A stretch of 64,000 bases of DNA from Ketobacter alkanivorans (GTDB taxonomy: Bacteria; Pseudomonadota; Gammaproteobacteria; Pseudomonadales; Ketobacteraceae), in the NCBI RefSeq assembly GCF_002863865.1, contig NZ_CP022684.1, positions 3,725,990 through 3,789,989 of the forward strand, in the 5' to 3' direction. Below are positions 43,791 through 52,590 of the stretch, piece after piece. The first letter of the stretch is position 1; every line of letters begins with the position of its first letter. A program made the position numbers and the translations under genes. The notes below the pieces were generated by a model that was not told the origin of the DNA, searched no databases, and saw only the letters and a program-made list of their open reading frames with translations.

Positions 43791-45149
43791 ATGCATCTTC
43801 ATTTTCTGGGAATCTGTGGCACGTTTATGGGTAGCCTGGCGCTGCTGGCCAAGGCGCAAGGGCACCGGGTGACGGGCTCTGACGCCAATGTTTATCCACC
43901 CATGAGCACACAACTGCAGGAGCAGGGCATTGAGCTGATCGAAGGCTATGACCCTGCACAGCTAGAGCCGAGCCCTGATCTGGTGATCATCGGTAATGCC
44001 ATGTCCCGTGGCAACCCGGCGGTGGAATATGTGCTGGATCGAGGGCTGCCTTATACCTCCGGCCCCCAGTGGCTGCGGGATCATGTGCTACAGGGGCGCT
44101 GGGTGATCGCGGTGGCCGGCACTCATGGCAAAACCACTACTTCGTCTATGGTGACCTGGATTCTGGAGCACGCAGGGTTGGAGCCTGGTTATCTGATTGG
44201 TGGGGTTCCCATGAACTTTGAGGTGTCGGCCCGTTTGGGTAAAGAGCCTTTTTTTGTGATTGAGGCGGATGAGTACGACTCGGCCTTTTTCGATAAACGT
44301 TCCAAGTTTGTTCACTATTTGCCGCGAACTCTGGTGCTTAACAATCTGGAATACGATCACGCGGATATTTTTGAGGACATTAAGGCGATCCAGAAGCAGT
44401 TCCATCATGTGGTGCGCACGGTGCCGGGCAACGGGCTGGTAATACATCCCCAGTCGGATGTGTATCTGGCAGAGGTGCTGGCCAGTGGCTGCTGGACGCC
44501 GGTTCAGGTGATTGGTGAGCGGGGCTGGCAGGCCCACCTCCTGAAAGAGGATGGCTCCAGCTTTGCGGTGTCTTTTGAAGGTAAAGCCTTTGGCACGGTG
44601 AACTGGGGGCTTACCGGCCTGCACAATGTGAACAATGGTTTGGCAGCCCTGGCTGCGGCGCGTCATGCGGGGGTCACGGCGGAGCAGGGCGTGGAGGCTC
44701 TGTGTGAATTTGGCGGTGTGAAGCGCCGTATGGAGCGGCTTGGGCAGGTAGGGGGCATCACGGTTTACGATGATTTTGCCCATCACCCGACGGCGATAAA
44801 AAGCACCCTGGATGGGTTGCGCAAGCAGGTGGGTAGTGGCCGCATCATAGCGGTGATTGAACCTCGCTCGAACACCATGCGTCTTGGTGTACACAAGCCC
44901 CATCTGGCACCCGCTACGGCCCCGGCGGATGAGGTGATCTGGTATCAGCCTTCAGGGATGAACTGGGATCTGGAGCCGGTGGTGCATGCCAGCCCTGTAC
45001 CTGCGAGGGTTATGGAAGATGTCGATTTGATTGTGGAGGCGTTGGTGCAGGATTGCCAGGCAGGCGATCATGTGGTGATTATGAGTAATGGCGGTTTTGG
45101 TGGAATACACCAGAAGCTGCTAACAGGGTTGCGAGCCAAATTTGGTTAG
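43791..45149 (+). CDS. mpl: Murein tripeptide ligase
   Basis: Recycles peptidoglycan: joins the tripeptide L-Ala-D-Glu-meso-DAP, recovered from turnover, to UDP-N-acetylmuramate. It has 452 residues. Mur ligase domains in order: N-terminal GICGTFMGSLALLAKAQGH, ATP loop AVAGTHGKTTTSSMV, central FFVIEADEYDSAFFDKRSKF, and C-terminal YDDFAHHPTAI with EPRSNTM. Ends at a terminator shared with the PEP-CTERM gene. Confidence 0.96.
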   Translation: MHLHFLGICGTFMGSLALLAKAQGHRVTGSDANVYPPMSTQLQEQGIELIEGYDPAQLEPSPDLVIIGNAMSRGNPAVEYVLDRGLPYTSGPQWLRDHVLQGRWVIAVAGTHGKTTTSSMVTWILEHAGLEPGYLIGGVPMNFEVSARLGKEPFFVIEADEYDSAFFDKRSKFVHYLPRTLVLNNLEYDHADIFEDIKAIQKQFHHVVRTVPGNGLVIHPQSDVYLAEVLASGCWTPVQVIGERGWQAHLLKEDGSSFAVSFEGKAFGTVNWGLTGLHNVNNGLAALAAARHAGVTAEQGVEALCEFGGVKRRMERLGQVGGITVYDDFAHHPTAIKSTLDGLRKQVGSGRIIAVIEPRSNTMRLGVHKPHLAPATAPADEVIWYQPSGMNWDLEPVVHASPVPARVMEDVDLIVEALVQDCQAGDHVVIMSNGGFGGIHQKLLTGLRAKFG

Positions 45150-45166
45150 GCTTTTTTGTGGGATGT

Positions 45167-45197
45167 AAAAAAAGCCGACGTGAGAGTCGGCTTTTTT
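45167..45197. terminator. Bidirectional intrinsic terminator
   Basis: Stem GCCGAC/GTCGGC with a six-base loop (45174-45191), preceded by seven A and followed by six T, between convergent mpl and the PEP-CTERM gene. Confidence 0.9.
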
Positions 45198-45211
45198 ATT
45201 ACTGCATGTTA

Positions 45212-45898
45212 TTAGGCTTTTTTGGACTTGCGGCGGGCAGCGCCCAGACCGATCAGACCCAGGCCCAGCAGAGCGATTGAAGTAGGCTCAGGCACTGCAG
45301 CAATTTCGAACTGATAACGGTAGCCACCTTCGAATGGGTTGTAGGTAACCAGAGCATCAGGGTTGTTGAAATCCCCACCGATGAAGATGCCAGTAGCGGC
45401 TTCAGCTGCTTCATCCAGGTAGTTGATGTCATCAGCAGTCAGAGTGAATGCGCTGGAACCCAGAGAGAAGCCCATCAGGTCGAATTCGTCGCTCAGGTAG
45501 AAATCGATACCGTCGATGCCGCCAGTGTTGTTGGTCGCAGCAGTGAAGCTCACGCCGTCACCAAAACCCAGGAATGGGTTGTTGTAAGTTTCGTACAGGC
45601 TGTCGCCATAAACGCCGCCAGTTTCGAATTGATATTCAGTGGCATCACCCAGGTCGCTGTTGGCGAAAATGATGGAGCCGTACCAGGAAACCGGGTTCTG
45701 CGGTACGCCAATACCGGTCCAGCGGATGTGCCAGCTGGTGGCGGCGCTGCCAGCGTCGCTCCAGATGTAGTAACCGGCAGTGGTCAGGTCACTGTTGGTC
45801 AGGCTAGCGGAGGTTACGCCAGTATATTGGGGGGTAGCAAACGCGCTAGCTGACAGCAGAGCCGAGCTAAGGGCGATGGAACCGAGTAATTTGTTCAT
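45212..45898 (-). CDS. PEP-CTERM sorted exoprotein
   Basis: Secreted protein of 228 residues. A signal peptide ends SASAFA; the C terminus is a PEP-CTERM sorting tag: VPEPTSIALLGLG, a membrane stretch and RRKSKKA. Such tags are cut and anchored by exosortase, usually in strains that make an exopolysaccharide matrix. The body is beta-rich, acidic and nearly Cys-free, with no recognised enzyme domain. Start at the ATG at 45898 with GGAG upstream. No exosortase is in this window. Confidence 0.9.
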   Translation of the reverse strand: MNKLLGSIALSSALLSASAFATPQYTGVTSASLTNSDLTTAGYYIWSDAGSAATSWHIRWTGIGVPQNPVSWYGSIIFANSDLGDATEYQFETGGVYGDSLYETYNNPFLGFGDGVSFTAATNNTGGIDGIDFYLSDEFDLMGFSLGSSAFTLTADDINYLDEAAEAATGIFIGGDFNNPDALVTYNPFEGGYRYQFEIAAVPEPTSIALLGLGLIGLGAARRKSKKA

Positions 45899-46201
45899 GG
45901 GTAAACTCCAAGTCAATCGTTTCAATTTTCAGAATTCAGGCAGGTCATCGAATTACTTCAGCTGACCGTTCTACTGCTGGATTAGTAAGCAGAAACCGGG
46001 CCAACTATGAATAGAGCCCAGAAAACAGGCGCTTAGGCTGGTTATCGACTGCTCGGTTCGAAAGTGATGTAAAATTGTCCGACACAAAAATTGATTAGGA
46101 TTTGGCCTGTTTTGCCCTGTTGTGTGTGCAAAATGGGTTACCGGGAGCGGTTTGTCACAGTATTATTGTGAGTCGTATCGAAGTAACAGGTGGCGATAGT
46201 C

Positions 46202-46798
46202 ATGGCGGATTTGGATGATGATGCTCTGTTCAAGCAGGAGCTTGAGGGTGTTAAGCCGCTGGTGCAGAACCGGGTGTCCACTCGAGCTTCTGGCCAAGGC
46301 CCGGCCAGCGCAGGCCCAACGGAGGCCCAATTGGCCCGTCGGGAGGCGGCGGCCAGTGAGTTGAAGCGGGATGAAAATCTACTCACCACTGAATATGTGG
46401 AGATGGTGGGGCCTCACGATATTCTGGAATACAAGCGAGATGGCGTTCAGGAGGGGGTTTATCGCAAGCTCCGGTTGGGTAAGTACAGCGTGGACGCCGT
46501 GCTGGATCTGCACCGTAAGACGGTGGAGCAGTCTCGTCAGGAGGTATTTGGTTTTATTAAGGACTGCACACGCTTGGGGTTGCGCACCGTGATGATCCTG
46601 CATGGCAAGGGGGATCGCAGTCAGCAACCGGCGTTGCTAAAGAGCTACGTCAATAAGTGGTTGCCGAACCTGCCACAGGTTATGGCCTTCCATAGTGCTC
46701 AGCGTCAGCATGGCGGCGCAGGGGCTGTTTATATTTTGCTGCGTAAGAATGAGGAGCAAAAGCAAGCCAACCGCGAACGCCATTTACGAGGCCGTTAA
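46202..46798 (+). CDS. smrA: Smr-domain protein, SmrA-like
   Basis: A 198-residue protein with a C-terminal Smr domain (about 95-180): VLDLHRKTVEQSR, LRTVMILHGKGDRS, NKWLPNLPQV and HGGAGAVYILLRK. The HGKG and LDLH motifs are diagnostic; homologues nick DNA or RNA. The N-terminal part is polar and probably flexible. Start placed at the ATG at 46202; a GTG four codons upstream is possible. Convergent with the hybrid kinase gene. Confidence 0.9.
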   Translation: MADLDDDALFKQELEGVKPLVQNRVSTRASGQGPASAGPTEAQLARREAAASELKRDENLLTTEYVEMVGPHDILEYKRDGVQEGVYRKLRLGKYSVDAVLDLHRKTVEQSRQEVFGFIKDCTRLGLRTVMILHGKGDRSQQPALLKSYVNKWLPNLPQVMAFHSAQRQHGGAGAVYILLRKNEEQKQANRERHLRGR

Positions 46799-46833
46799 GG
46801 CTTGGCTTAGAGCATTGAAATTGGCTGGATTTT

Positions 46834-49782
46834 TCAGGCGCTGCGGCTGGCGGGGTCGTCTGAGATCAGAAACTCGATCAATGTTTCCTGGACGGTGAGC
46901 AGTTCGACAGGCTTGGGGATGTGAGCATCCATACCGGCCTCCAAGGCTCGGGTCTTATGTTCTGGCATGGCGTGAGCGGTCAGCGCAATGACCGGAGTGG
47001 GCGGTAGGTTCAGTTTTGCTTCATGCTCTCGAATCTTACGGCAGGTGCTGTAGCCGTCCATCACCGGCATTTCGCAATCCATAAATACCAGGTCGAAGTG
47101 GTTGGCCCGTTGTGTAAACAGCGTCAGCGCCTGCTCTCCGTTGTCTGCCACTTCACACTTCAGCCCCAGTTTTTTCAGCATCCCCACAATCACCAGCTGA
47201 TTTACGCTGTTGTCTTCGGCTACCAGTACGGTTTTGCCATTGAAAGCAGTGCTCAGTAGCTGCCCATTGGTGGCCTGCGGCTCGGTGCGGCCTTGCAGCA
47301 GGTTCAGTATCGCTTGGCGCAGGGCGTGGGCAGAGGCTGGCTTTTTCATGGCGATATCGATGCCGGCTGCCTCCAGTTCCGGTTGAGACGGGGTGGAATT
47401 CATGGCCGTGAGCAGTATGCAATAACAGTTGGCAATGTCACCGGCGGCGTGAATTTGGCGGGCGCATTCAAGGCCGTTCATGCCCGACATGTTCATGTCC
47501 ATAGTGATAACGTTGAACGGCGCTCCGGCCGCAGTGGCGGCTTTCAGTTTTTCCAGCGCCTGCTCGCCATAGTGCGCCACTTCCGGGTGAGCACCCCAGG
47601 CTGCGGTTTGCTCCTGAAGCACATGGGTAAACTCCGGCGAATCATCCACAATCAGTAACTTTAAGGCTCCCAGCGATGTCAGGGGGACAATATGCTGCCT
47701 GCTGAACTGAGCATCCGCCGGTTGGCACTGTATGGTGAACCAAAAACAGCTGCCCTCACCCTGGCGGCTCTCAACCCCAATTTGGCCGCCCATCAAATGG
47801 GCCAGACGCTTTGATATGCTTAACCCCAGCCCTGTGCCCCCGTATTCACGGGAAACACTGTTGCCTAACTGGTTGAAGGCGCTGAACAGCATTTGTTGTT
47901 TTTCCGGCGCGATGCCCACGCCGGTGTCGCGCACTTCAAAACGCAGGGTGAGTTGACCTTCGCAGAGGGGATCCTGCTGCATGACGCGCAGACTGACGTG
48001 GCCGGTATTGGTGAATTTAAATGCGTTGCCCAGTAGGTTGATGATGATTTGGCGCAGTCTGGATGGATCTGATTTTATGAGCGCAGGGGTGCCCGGTTCC
48101 AGTGAGGACACCAGCTCCAGGTGCTTACGTTCGGCAGTGAGGGAGAAAACCGAGGCGCATTCCAGGCACAGCTGATCCAGATCGAAATCGATTTGCTCGA
48201 TCTCCATCTTGCCTGCAGTGATTTTGGAGTAATCCAGGATGTCATTGATGATATTAAGCAGCGCCTTGCCAGAGCTGGAGACGACGTTCAAATAATGGCG
48301 CTGGTTTGGATCAAGGTGCGTTTCCCTGAGCAGTTCAGTCATACCCAGCACGCCGTTCATGGGGGTGCGAATTTCGTGGCTCATGGTGGCCAAAAACTCA
48401 CTTTTGGCCTTGCTTTCTGCCTGGGCCTGAATGATTTCCTGGCGGGTTTTCAGTTCATCCAATTCTTTCTGATATTTCAATTCCAGGTAGCGGCTGGCTT
48501 CATCGCTGGCGCGCTTCTCACTTATTATGGCGAGCTGTTCGGCTTTGCGTTTGGCGGTGCGCTCCTGATTAATGCGATCAGCCATCGCAAAGGACAACAG
48601 GATCACTTCCAGCGCCGAGCCGTATTGCAGCGAGTGTTCGATAAAATGAGAACTGGGAATCACGCCGGCTTTACTGAGGGCAGTGAGGAACAAAGCCCCA
48701 AACAGGCATGACCAGGCCAGCAGATAAAAACGGGCAATACGATGACCTTTAAGAAAGAGATACAGGCCGGTATAGGTGCCCAACAGGATGCTGCACACTC
48801 CCACCAGCATCACAATGCGAATGGTGCTGTGATATGGCATGAAGAACAGGCTGATCAGCGTCAGACTATAACCGACAATAATGCCCAGTTTGAGCTTGTA
48901 CAGGGTGGGTGCGGTGGTGGGCATATTCAGCAAAGTGATGGAGAACAGTTTAGAACTGATACCAAACACGGCGATGCTGGCAGGTATGGATACAGCATTC
49001 AGCTCCGGCCAGGATGCCCATACAAATTGAAAGCCCAGTCCCTGCATAGAGGCATTAATGGTGGCACAGGCGAGTGCCGCAACGGTGTAATAGAGGTAGG
49101 TAATGTGGCGGATACTGATGTAGATAAACAGGTTGTACAGAATCATCACCAGCATGATGCCAAAGTACAGCCCATGGGCCACCAGTGCGGGTTGTTGTTT
49201 CTCAAAGAAATGATCCATATCCCATAGAGTGATGGGGGCTTGTAAAGTCCCTTCTGTGTCGATACTCAGATAGAGGGTGATGGTCTCGCCCGGTGGCAGT
49301 TGAAAAGGCACGATGAAATTGCGGAAGTCCACCGGGCGTTGCTCAAAATAGAACGTGTCCCCCATGGAATACTGGGCCTGTACGAAGCCATCCTGGGTAA
49401 CGTAGGCGTTGATCAAATCCAGAACCGGGTAGGCGATTTCCAGGCCCAGTCGCTGGGTATGGTCGGAGTTGTTGGCAATGGGCAGTTTCAGCCAGAGCCG
49501 GTCAGGGCTGAACCCAAACGAGGTTGTTTCAGTCTGGGGGGTGATCCACAGCTCATCTGGCAGGGTCATGGCATCGTAGAGTTGAATGCTGTGTTCGCGA
49601 TCAAGGAACAGTTGTGCGTGCAGGCCCGCAGGCTGGCTGGTGAATTGGTTATGGATTGTGATTTGGCAATAAGCTTGAGTGCTGAGGCCGCACAGCATCA
49701 ACAGCATCAACAGCATCAGAAATAGCGTCGAATAAGGGGCCTTGCCGTCGTTGGTTGGCGGCGTCCAAGGCGAACACTGCAT
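46834..49782 (-). CDS. 7TMR-DISM hybrid sensor kinase
   Basis: A 982-residue membrane hybrid kinase. Signal peptide, then a periplasmic 7TMR-DISM extracellular domain (about 40-195, beta-sandwich, carbohydrate-like), seven membrane helices (about 200-400), a coiled coil, HisKA (His469 in [10 protein letters not shown]), HATPase ([22 protein letters not shown]) and two receivers ([10 protein letters not shown] and [10 protein letters not shown]). The architecture recalls RetS-type regulators. Start set at the ATG at 49782, directly before the signal peptide; in-frame codons further upstream look non-coding. Its signal peptide is built from a tandem nine-base repeat (see findings). Confidence 0.92.
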   Translation of the reverse strand: MQCSPWTPPTNDGKAPYSTLFLMLLMLLMLCGLSTQAYCQITIHNQFTSQPAGLHAQLFLDREHSIQLYDAMTLPDELWITPQTETTSFGFSPDRLWLKLPIANNSDHTQRLGLEIAYPVLDLINAYVTQDGFVQAQYSMGDTFYFEQRPVDFRNFIVPFQLPPGETITLYLSIDTEGTLQAPITLWDMDHFFEKQQPALVAHGLYFGIMLVMILYNLFIYISIRHITYLYYTVAALACATINASMQGLGFQFVWASWPELNAVSIPASIAVFGISSKLFSITLLNMPTTAPTLYKLKLGIIVGYSLTLISLFFMPYHSTIRIVMLVGVCSILLGTYTGLYLFLKGHRIARFYLLAWSCLFGALFLTALSKAGVIPSSHFIEHSLQYGSALEVILLSFAMADRINQERTAKRKAEQLAIISEKRASDEASRYLELKYQKELDELKTRQEIIQAQAESKAKSEFLATMSHEIRTPMNGVLGMTELLRETHLDPNQRHYLNVVSSSGKALLNIINDILDYSKITAGKMEIEQIDFDLDQLCLECASVFSLTAERKHLELVSSLEPGTPALIKSDPSRLRQIIINLLGNAFKFTNTGHVSLRVMQQDPLCEGQLTLRFEVRDTGVGIAPEKQQMLFSAFNQLGNSVSREYGGTGLGLSISKRLAHLMGGQIGVESRQGEGSCFWFTIQCQPADAQFSRQHIVPLTSLGALKLLIVDDSPEFTHVLQEQTAAWGAHPEVAHYGEQALEKLKAATAAGAPFNVITMDMNMSGMNGLECARQIHAAGDIANCYCILLTAMNSTPSQPELEAAGIDIAMKKPASAHALRQAILNLLQGRTEPQATNGQLLSTAFNGKTVLVAEDNSVNQLVIVGMLKKLGLKCEVADNGEQALTLFTQRANHFDLVFMDCEMPVMDGYSTCRKIREHEAKLNLPPTPVIALTAHAMPEHKTRALEAGMDAHIPKPVELLTVQETLIEFLISDDPASRSA
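49692..49718. repeat. Three tandem copies of ACAGCATCA in a signal peptide
   Basis: Three perfect nine-base units that on the minus strand encode the Leu/Met core of the hybrid kinase signal peptide. Copy-number change would keep frame and alter the hydrophobic core by three residues. Confidence 0.85.
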
Positions 49783-49934
49783 AATCTGTTTCCGGAATAG
49801 ATCTCTTAATGTAGAAATATAGCCTATGTAGACGGCCGAAGGGGCGTTTTTGGCGGCAGTGGATGGAGTGCTGCCGTAGAGGTTATCCCGTTGTGTGGGG
49901 GGCTCTACGGCAGGCAAGCTTTAGGGGGAAGTTG

Positions 49935-51872
49935 CTACTGATTGGCGCGATTGTCAATCAGGTCATTTACCACAGATGGGTCGGCCAGGGTTGAGGTATC
50001 CCCCAGGGTATCCAGCTCGTTGGCGGCGATCTTGCGAAGAATACGGCGCATGATCTTGCCCGAGCGGGTTTTAGGCAGCCCCGGCGCCCACTGGATCAGA
50101 TCCGGCTTGGCGATGGCTCCGATTTCCTTGGACACTACATCCAGCAACTCTTTGCGCAGCGCTTCCGAGGGTTGAATGCCCGACATCAGGGTGACATAGG
50201 CATACACGCCCTGACCCTTAATGTCGTGAGGGTAGCCCACCACGGCGGCCTCTGCTACGGCTTTGTGCAGCACCAGCGCGCTTTCGATCTCGGCGGTGCC
50301 CATGCGGTGGCCGGATACGTTTAATACGTCATCTACCCGGCCGGTGATCCAATAGTAGCCGTCTTCATCACGACGGGCTCCGTCTCCGGTAAAGTAGCTG
50401 CCAGGGTAGGTGGAGAAGTAAGTGTCGATGCAGCGTTGATGGTCGCCGTACACGCTGCGAATCTGGCTGGGCCAGCTGCGCTTGATGATCAGGTTGCCTT
50501 CGGTGGCACCTTCCAGTTCGTTGCCTTCGCCATCCACCAGTGCCGGTTCGATGCCGAAAAAGGGCAAGGTGGCGGAGCCGGGTTTGAGCGTGAATGCGCC
50601 GGGCAGGGGCGCGATCATCACCGAGCCGGTTTCCGTTTGCCACCAGGTATCCACGATGGGGCAGCGAGCCTCGCCTACCACGTTGTAATACCATTCCCAG
50701 GCTTCCGGGTTGATGGGCTCACCCACGGTGCCCAGCAGGCGGATGCTGGCGCGGCTGCATTGTTTGACCGGGCCTTCCCCTTGGCTCATCAGTGCGCGGA
50801 TGGCAGTGGGGGCGGTGTAGAAGGTATTGACCTTATGTTTATCCACCACTTGCCAGCAGCGGGACGCATCCGGATAAGTCGGAACCCCTTCGAACATCAC
50901 TGTAGTGGCACCGTTGGCCAGCGGGCCGTAGATGATATACGAATGCCCGGTGATCCAGCCCACATCAGCGGTACACCAGAAAATATCCCCTTCACGATAA
51001 TCCAGAATGTACTTGTGGGTCATGGCAGAGCCGAGCATATAGCCTGCTGTGGTGTGCATCACGCCCTTGGGTTTGCCGGTGGAGCCGGAGGTGTAAAGAA
51101 TGAACATCGGATCCTCCGAATCCATTTCCTGCGCCGGGCAATCGCTGCTCATCTGGGCGATCAGCTCGTGATACCAGATATCGCGGTTATCGTGCCAGGC
51201 AATGTCACCGCCGGTGCGTTTTACCACCAGGCAGGTATGGACATCGGGGCAATGCTCCAGCGCTTTGTCGGCGTTCTCCTTAAGAGGGATGTGGCGGCCG
51301 CCCCGTACTCCCTCATCCGCCGTAATCAACACCTGACAGTCCGAATCCAGAATACGGTCTTTCAATGATTCGGGAGAAAACCCACCAAACACCACAGAAT
51401 GCACCGCACCGACGCGGGTGCAGGCCAGCATGGCGTAGGCGGCTTCCGGGATCATGGGCATATAGATGCAGACTCGGTCGCCTTTCTTCACGCCACGTTG
51501 TTTCAGGGCGTTGCTTAAACGGCAGACCTGTTCATGAAGCTCTTTATAGGTGATCTTGGCGTCGTCGTTCGGATCGTCGCCTTCCCAGATAATGGCAACC
51601 TGATCGCCCCGTGTAGCCAGGTGGCGATCGATGCAGTTATAGCTGGCGTTGAGTTTGCCATCTTTGAACCACGTGGCCTCGCCCTTGCTGAAATCGTATT
51701 CGTTCACTTTGCTCCAAGGCTTGGACCAAGTGAGAAACTGCTCTGCACGGGCAGCCCAGAACTGATCCGGTTGCTCGAGGGATTCCTTATACCAGGCCTG
51801 ATACTGCTCCAGCGTGAGATTGGCATCTTTGGCGTAGGCGGGATCCACCGGATGATTCTTGATTTCGTACAT
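49935..51872 (-). CDS. acs: Acetyl-CoA synthetase
   Basis: Makes acetyl-CoA from acetate, ATP and CoA; needed for growth on acetate and for recycling acetate. It has 645 residues, typical. Motifs: [15 protein letters not shown] (P-loop), [32 protein letters not shown], and the C-terminal [16 protein letters not shown] with the catalytic Lys that is acetylated in other bacteria. Start at the ATG at 51872 with AGGAG upstream. Two dyads lie in its leader region. Confidence 0.96.
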   Translation of the reverse strand: MYEIKNHPVDPAYAKDANLTLEQYQAWYKESLEQPDQFWAARAEQFLTWSKPWSKVNEYDFSKGEATWFKDGKLNASYNCIDRHLATRGDQVAIIWEGDDPNDDAKITYKELHEQVCRLSNALKQRGVKKGDRVCIYMPMIPEAAYAMLACTRVGAVHSVVFGGFSPESLKDRILDSDCQVLITADEGVRGGRHIPLKENADKALEHCPDVHTCLVVKRTGGDIAWHDNRDIWYHELIAQMSSDCPAQEMDSEDPMFILYTSGSTGKPKGVMHTTAGYMLGSAMTHKYILDYREGDIFWCTADVGWITGHSYIIYGPLANGATTVMFEGVPTYPDASRCWQVVDKHKVNTFYTAPTAIRALMSQGEGPVKQCSRASIRLLGTVGEPINPEAWEWYYNVVGEARCPIVDTWWQTETGSVMIAPLPGAFTLKPGSATLPFFGIEPALVDGEGNELEGATEGNLIIKRSWPSQIRSVYGDHQRCIDTYFSTYPGSYFTGDGARRDEDGYYWITGRVDDVLNVSGHRMGTAEIESALVLHKAVAEAAVVGYPHDIKGQGVYAYVTLMSGIQPSEALRKELLDVVSKEIGAIAKPDLIQWAPGLPKTRSGKIMRRILRKIAANELDTLGDTSTLADPSVVNDLIDNRANQ

Positions 51873-51918
51873 GGTAGCGAAGCTCCTGTTTTCTTGATCG
51901 TAGTATTCCGTATAGCTG

Positions 51919-51935
51919 CTTGTGCTTAACACAAG
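51919..51935. repeat. Inverted repeat in the acs upstream region
   Basis: CTTGTG-CTTAA-CACAAG, a perfect dyad 47 bases upstream of acs, possibly an operator. Confidence 0.5.
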
Positions 51936-51959
51936 ATGTAGTGGGCAACGTTACCCCTG

Positions 51960-51975
51960 TGCCATTTAAATGGCA
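51960..51975. repeat. 16-base palindrome in the acs upstream region
   Basis: TGCCATTTAAATGGCA, perfect and without a spacer, about 88 bases upstream of acs. A candidate binding site for a dimeric regulator. Confidence 0.55.
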
Positions 51976-52183
51976 ATTATCCTTTAGTCCAACGCGTAAC
52001 CTCTGGCGCCGCCAATTTTTTTTGGCAGATGGAATATTAACCAAATAAGGGGGCACTAACTTTTAAGGCCTTATCGGTTGCGGGGGGTATGCGTCGTATA
52101 CCTTTTTGGCCTGTTACATTTTGTAAAAAAACACAAAATTAATGGTTGTTAAACTTTTAAAGCTGACTAGAATGATTTCGAAA

Positions 52184-52199
52184 CCACAAGATATAGTGG
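52184..52199. promoter_or_regulatory. NrdR box 1
   Basis: CCACAAGATATAGTGG, close to the NrdR consensus (ACACWATATATWGTGT-like), lying inside a 20-base dyad AACCAC-N8-GTGGTT. NrdR represses ribonucleotide reductase genes when dATP is high. Confidence 0.65.
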
Positions 52200-52213
52200 T
52201 TGGTGACATGAGG

Positions 52214-52229
52214 AAAGCGGATATAGCGT
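52214..52229. promoter_or_regulatory. NrdR box 2 (degenerate)
   Basis: AAAGCGGATATAGCGT, sharing GATATAG with box 1 and exactly 30 bases from it. NrdR normally binds paired boxes about three helical turns apart, so the spacing supports both boxes. Confidence 0.5.
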
Positions 52230-52590
52230 GTTTGCCTAGTTTTCGGTTAATGCAGGATGTCAACCGGAAATTGTCGTTAGGAGCAGGCCGAACCGTACCG
52301 TGCAGGGGCAGTAAGCATGGCTCATCATAACAAAAGCGATCGATTGTCACGCTGGGTGGTGCATTATGAGACAACAGTCCTGTCTGTTTATTGCTCCGAG
52401 CTTTTCGACACATCATGGCCAGAGCCATGTGGAAAGCCGGGTAAATTTGAGTAAATCCTGTAATCGCATAACTGATTCGCCAGGGCCGTTCCGGCACTGA
52501 CAACACAACATCTAGTAGTTCACTAATTCACGCCCGTAGCCCACAAGGCTGCGCAGGAATCATTTTGTTTGAAATTATAAGAAGGTGGCA

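Larger units (their letters stand above)
51873..52590. other. Divergent control region of acs and nrdJa
   Basis: 718 bases without a credible gene. Near acs are two inverted repeats (51919-51935 and 51960-51975). Near the middle are two NrdR-like boxes (52184 and 52214). Between these and nrdJa lies a leader of some 360 bases whose function is not clear. Confidence 0.7.

Noticed and set aside
50436..51368. 310-codon plus-strand frame opposite acs
   Set aside because: Long open reverse frame caused by codon usage of acs; no start signal.
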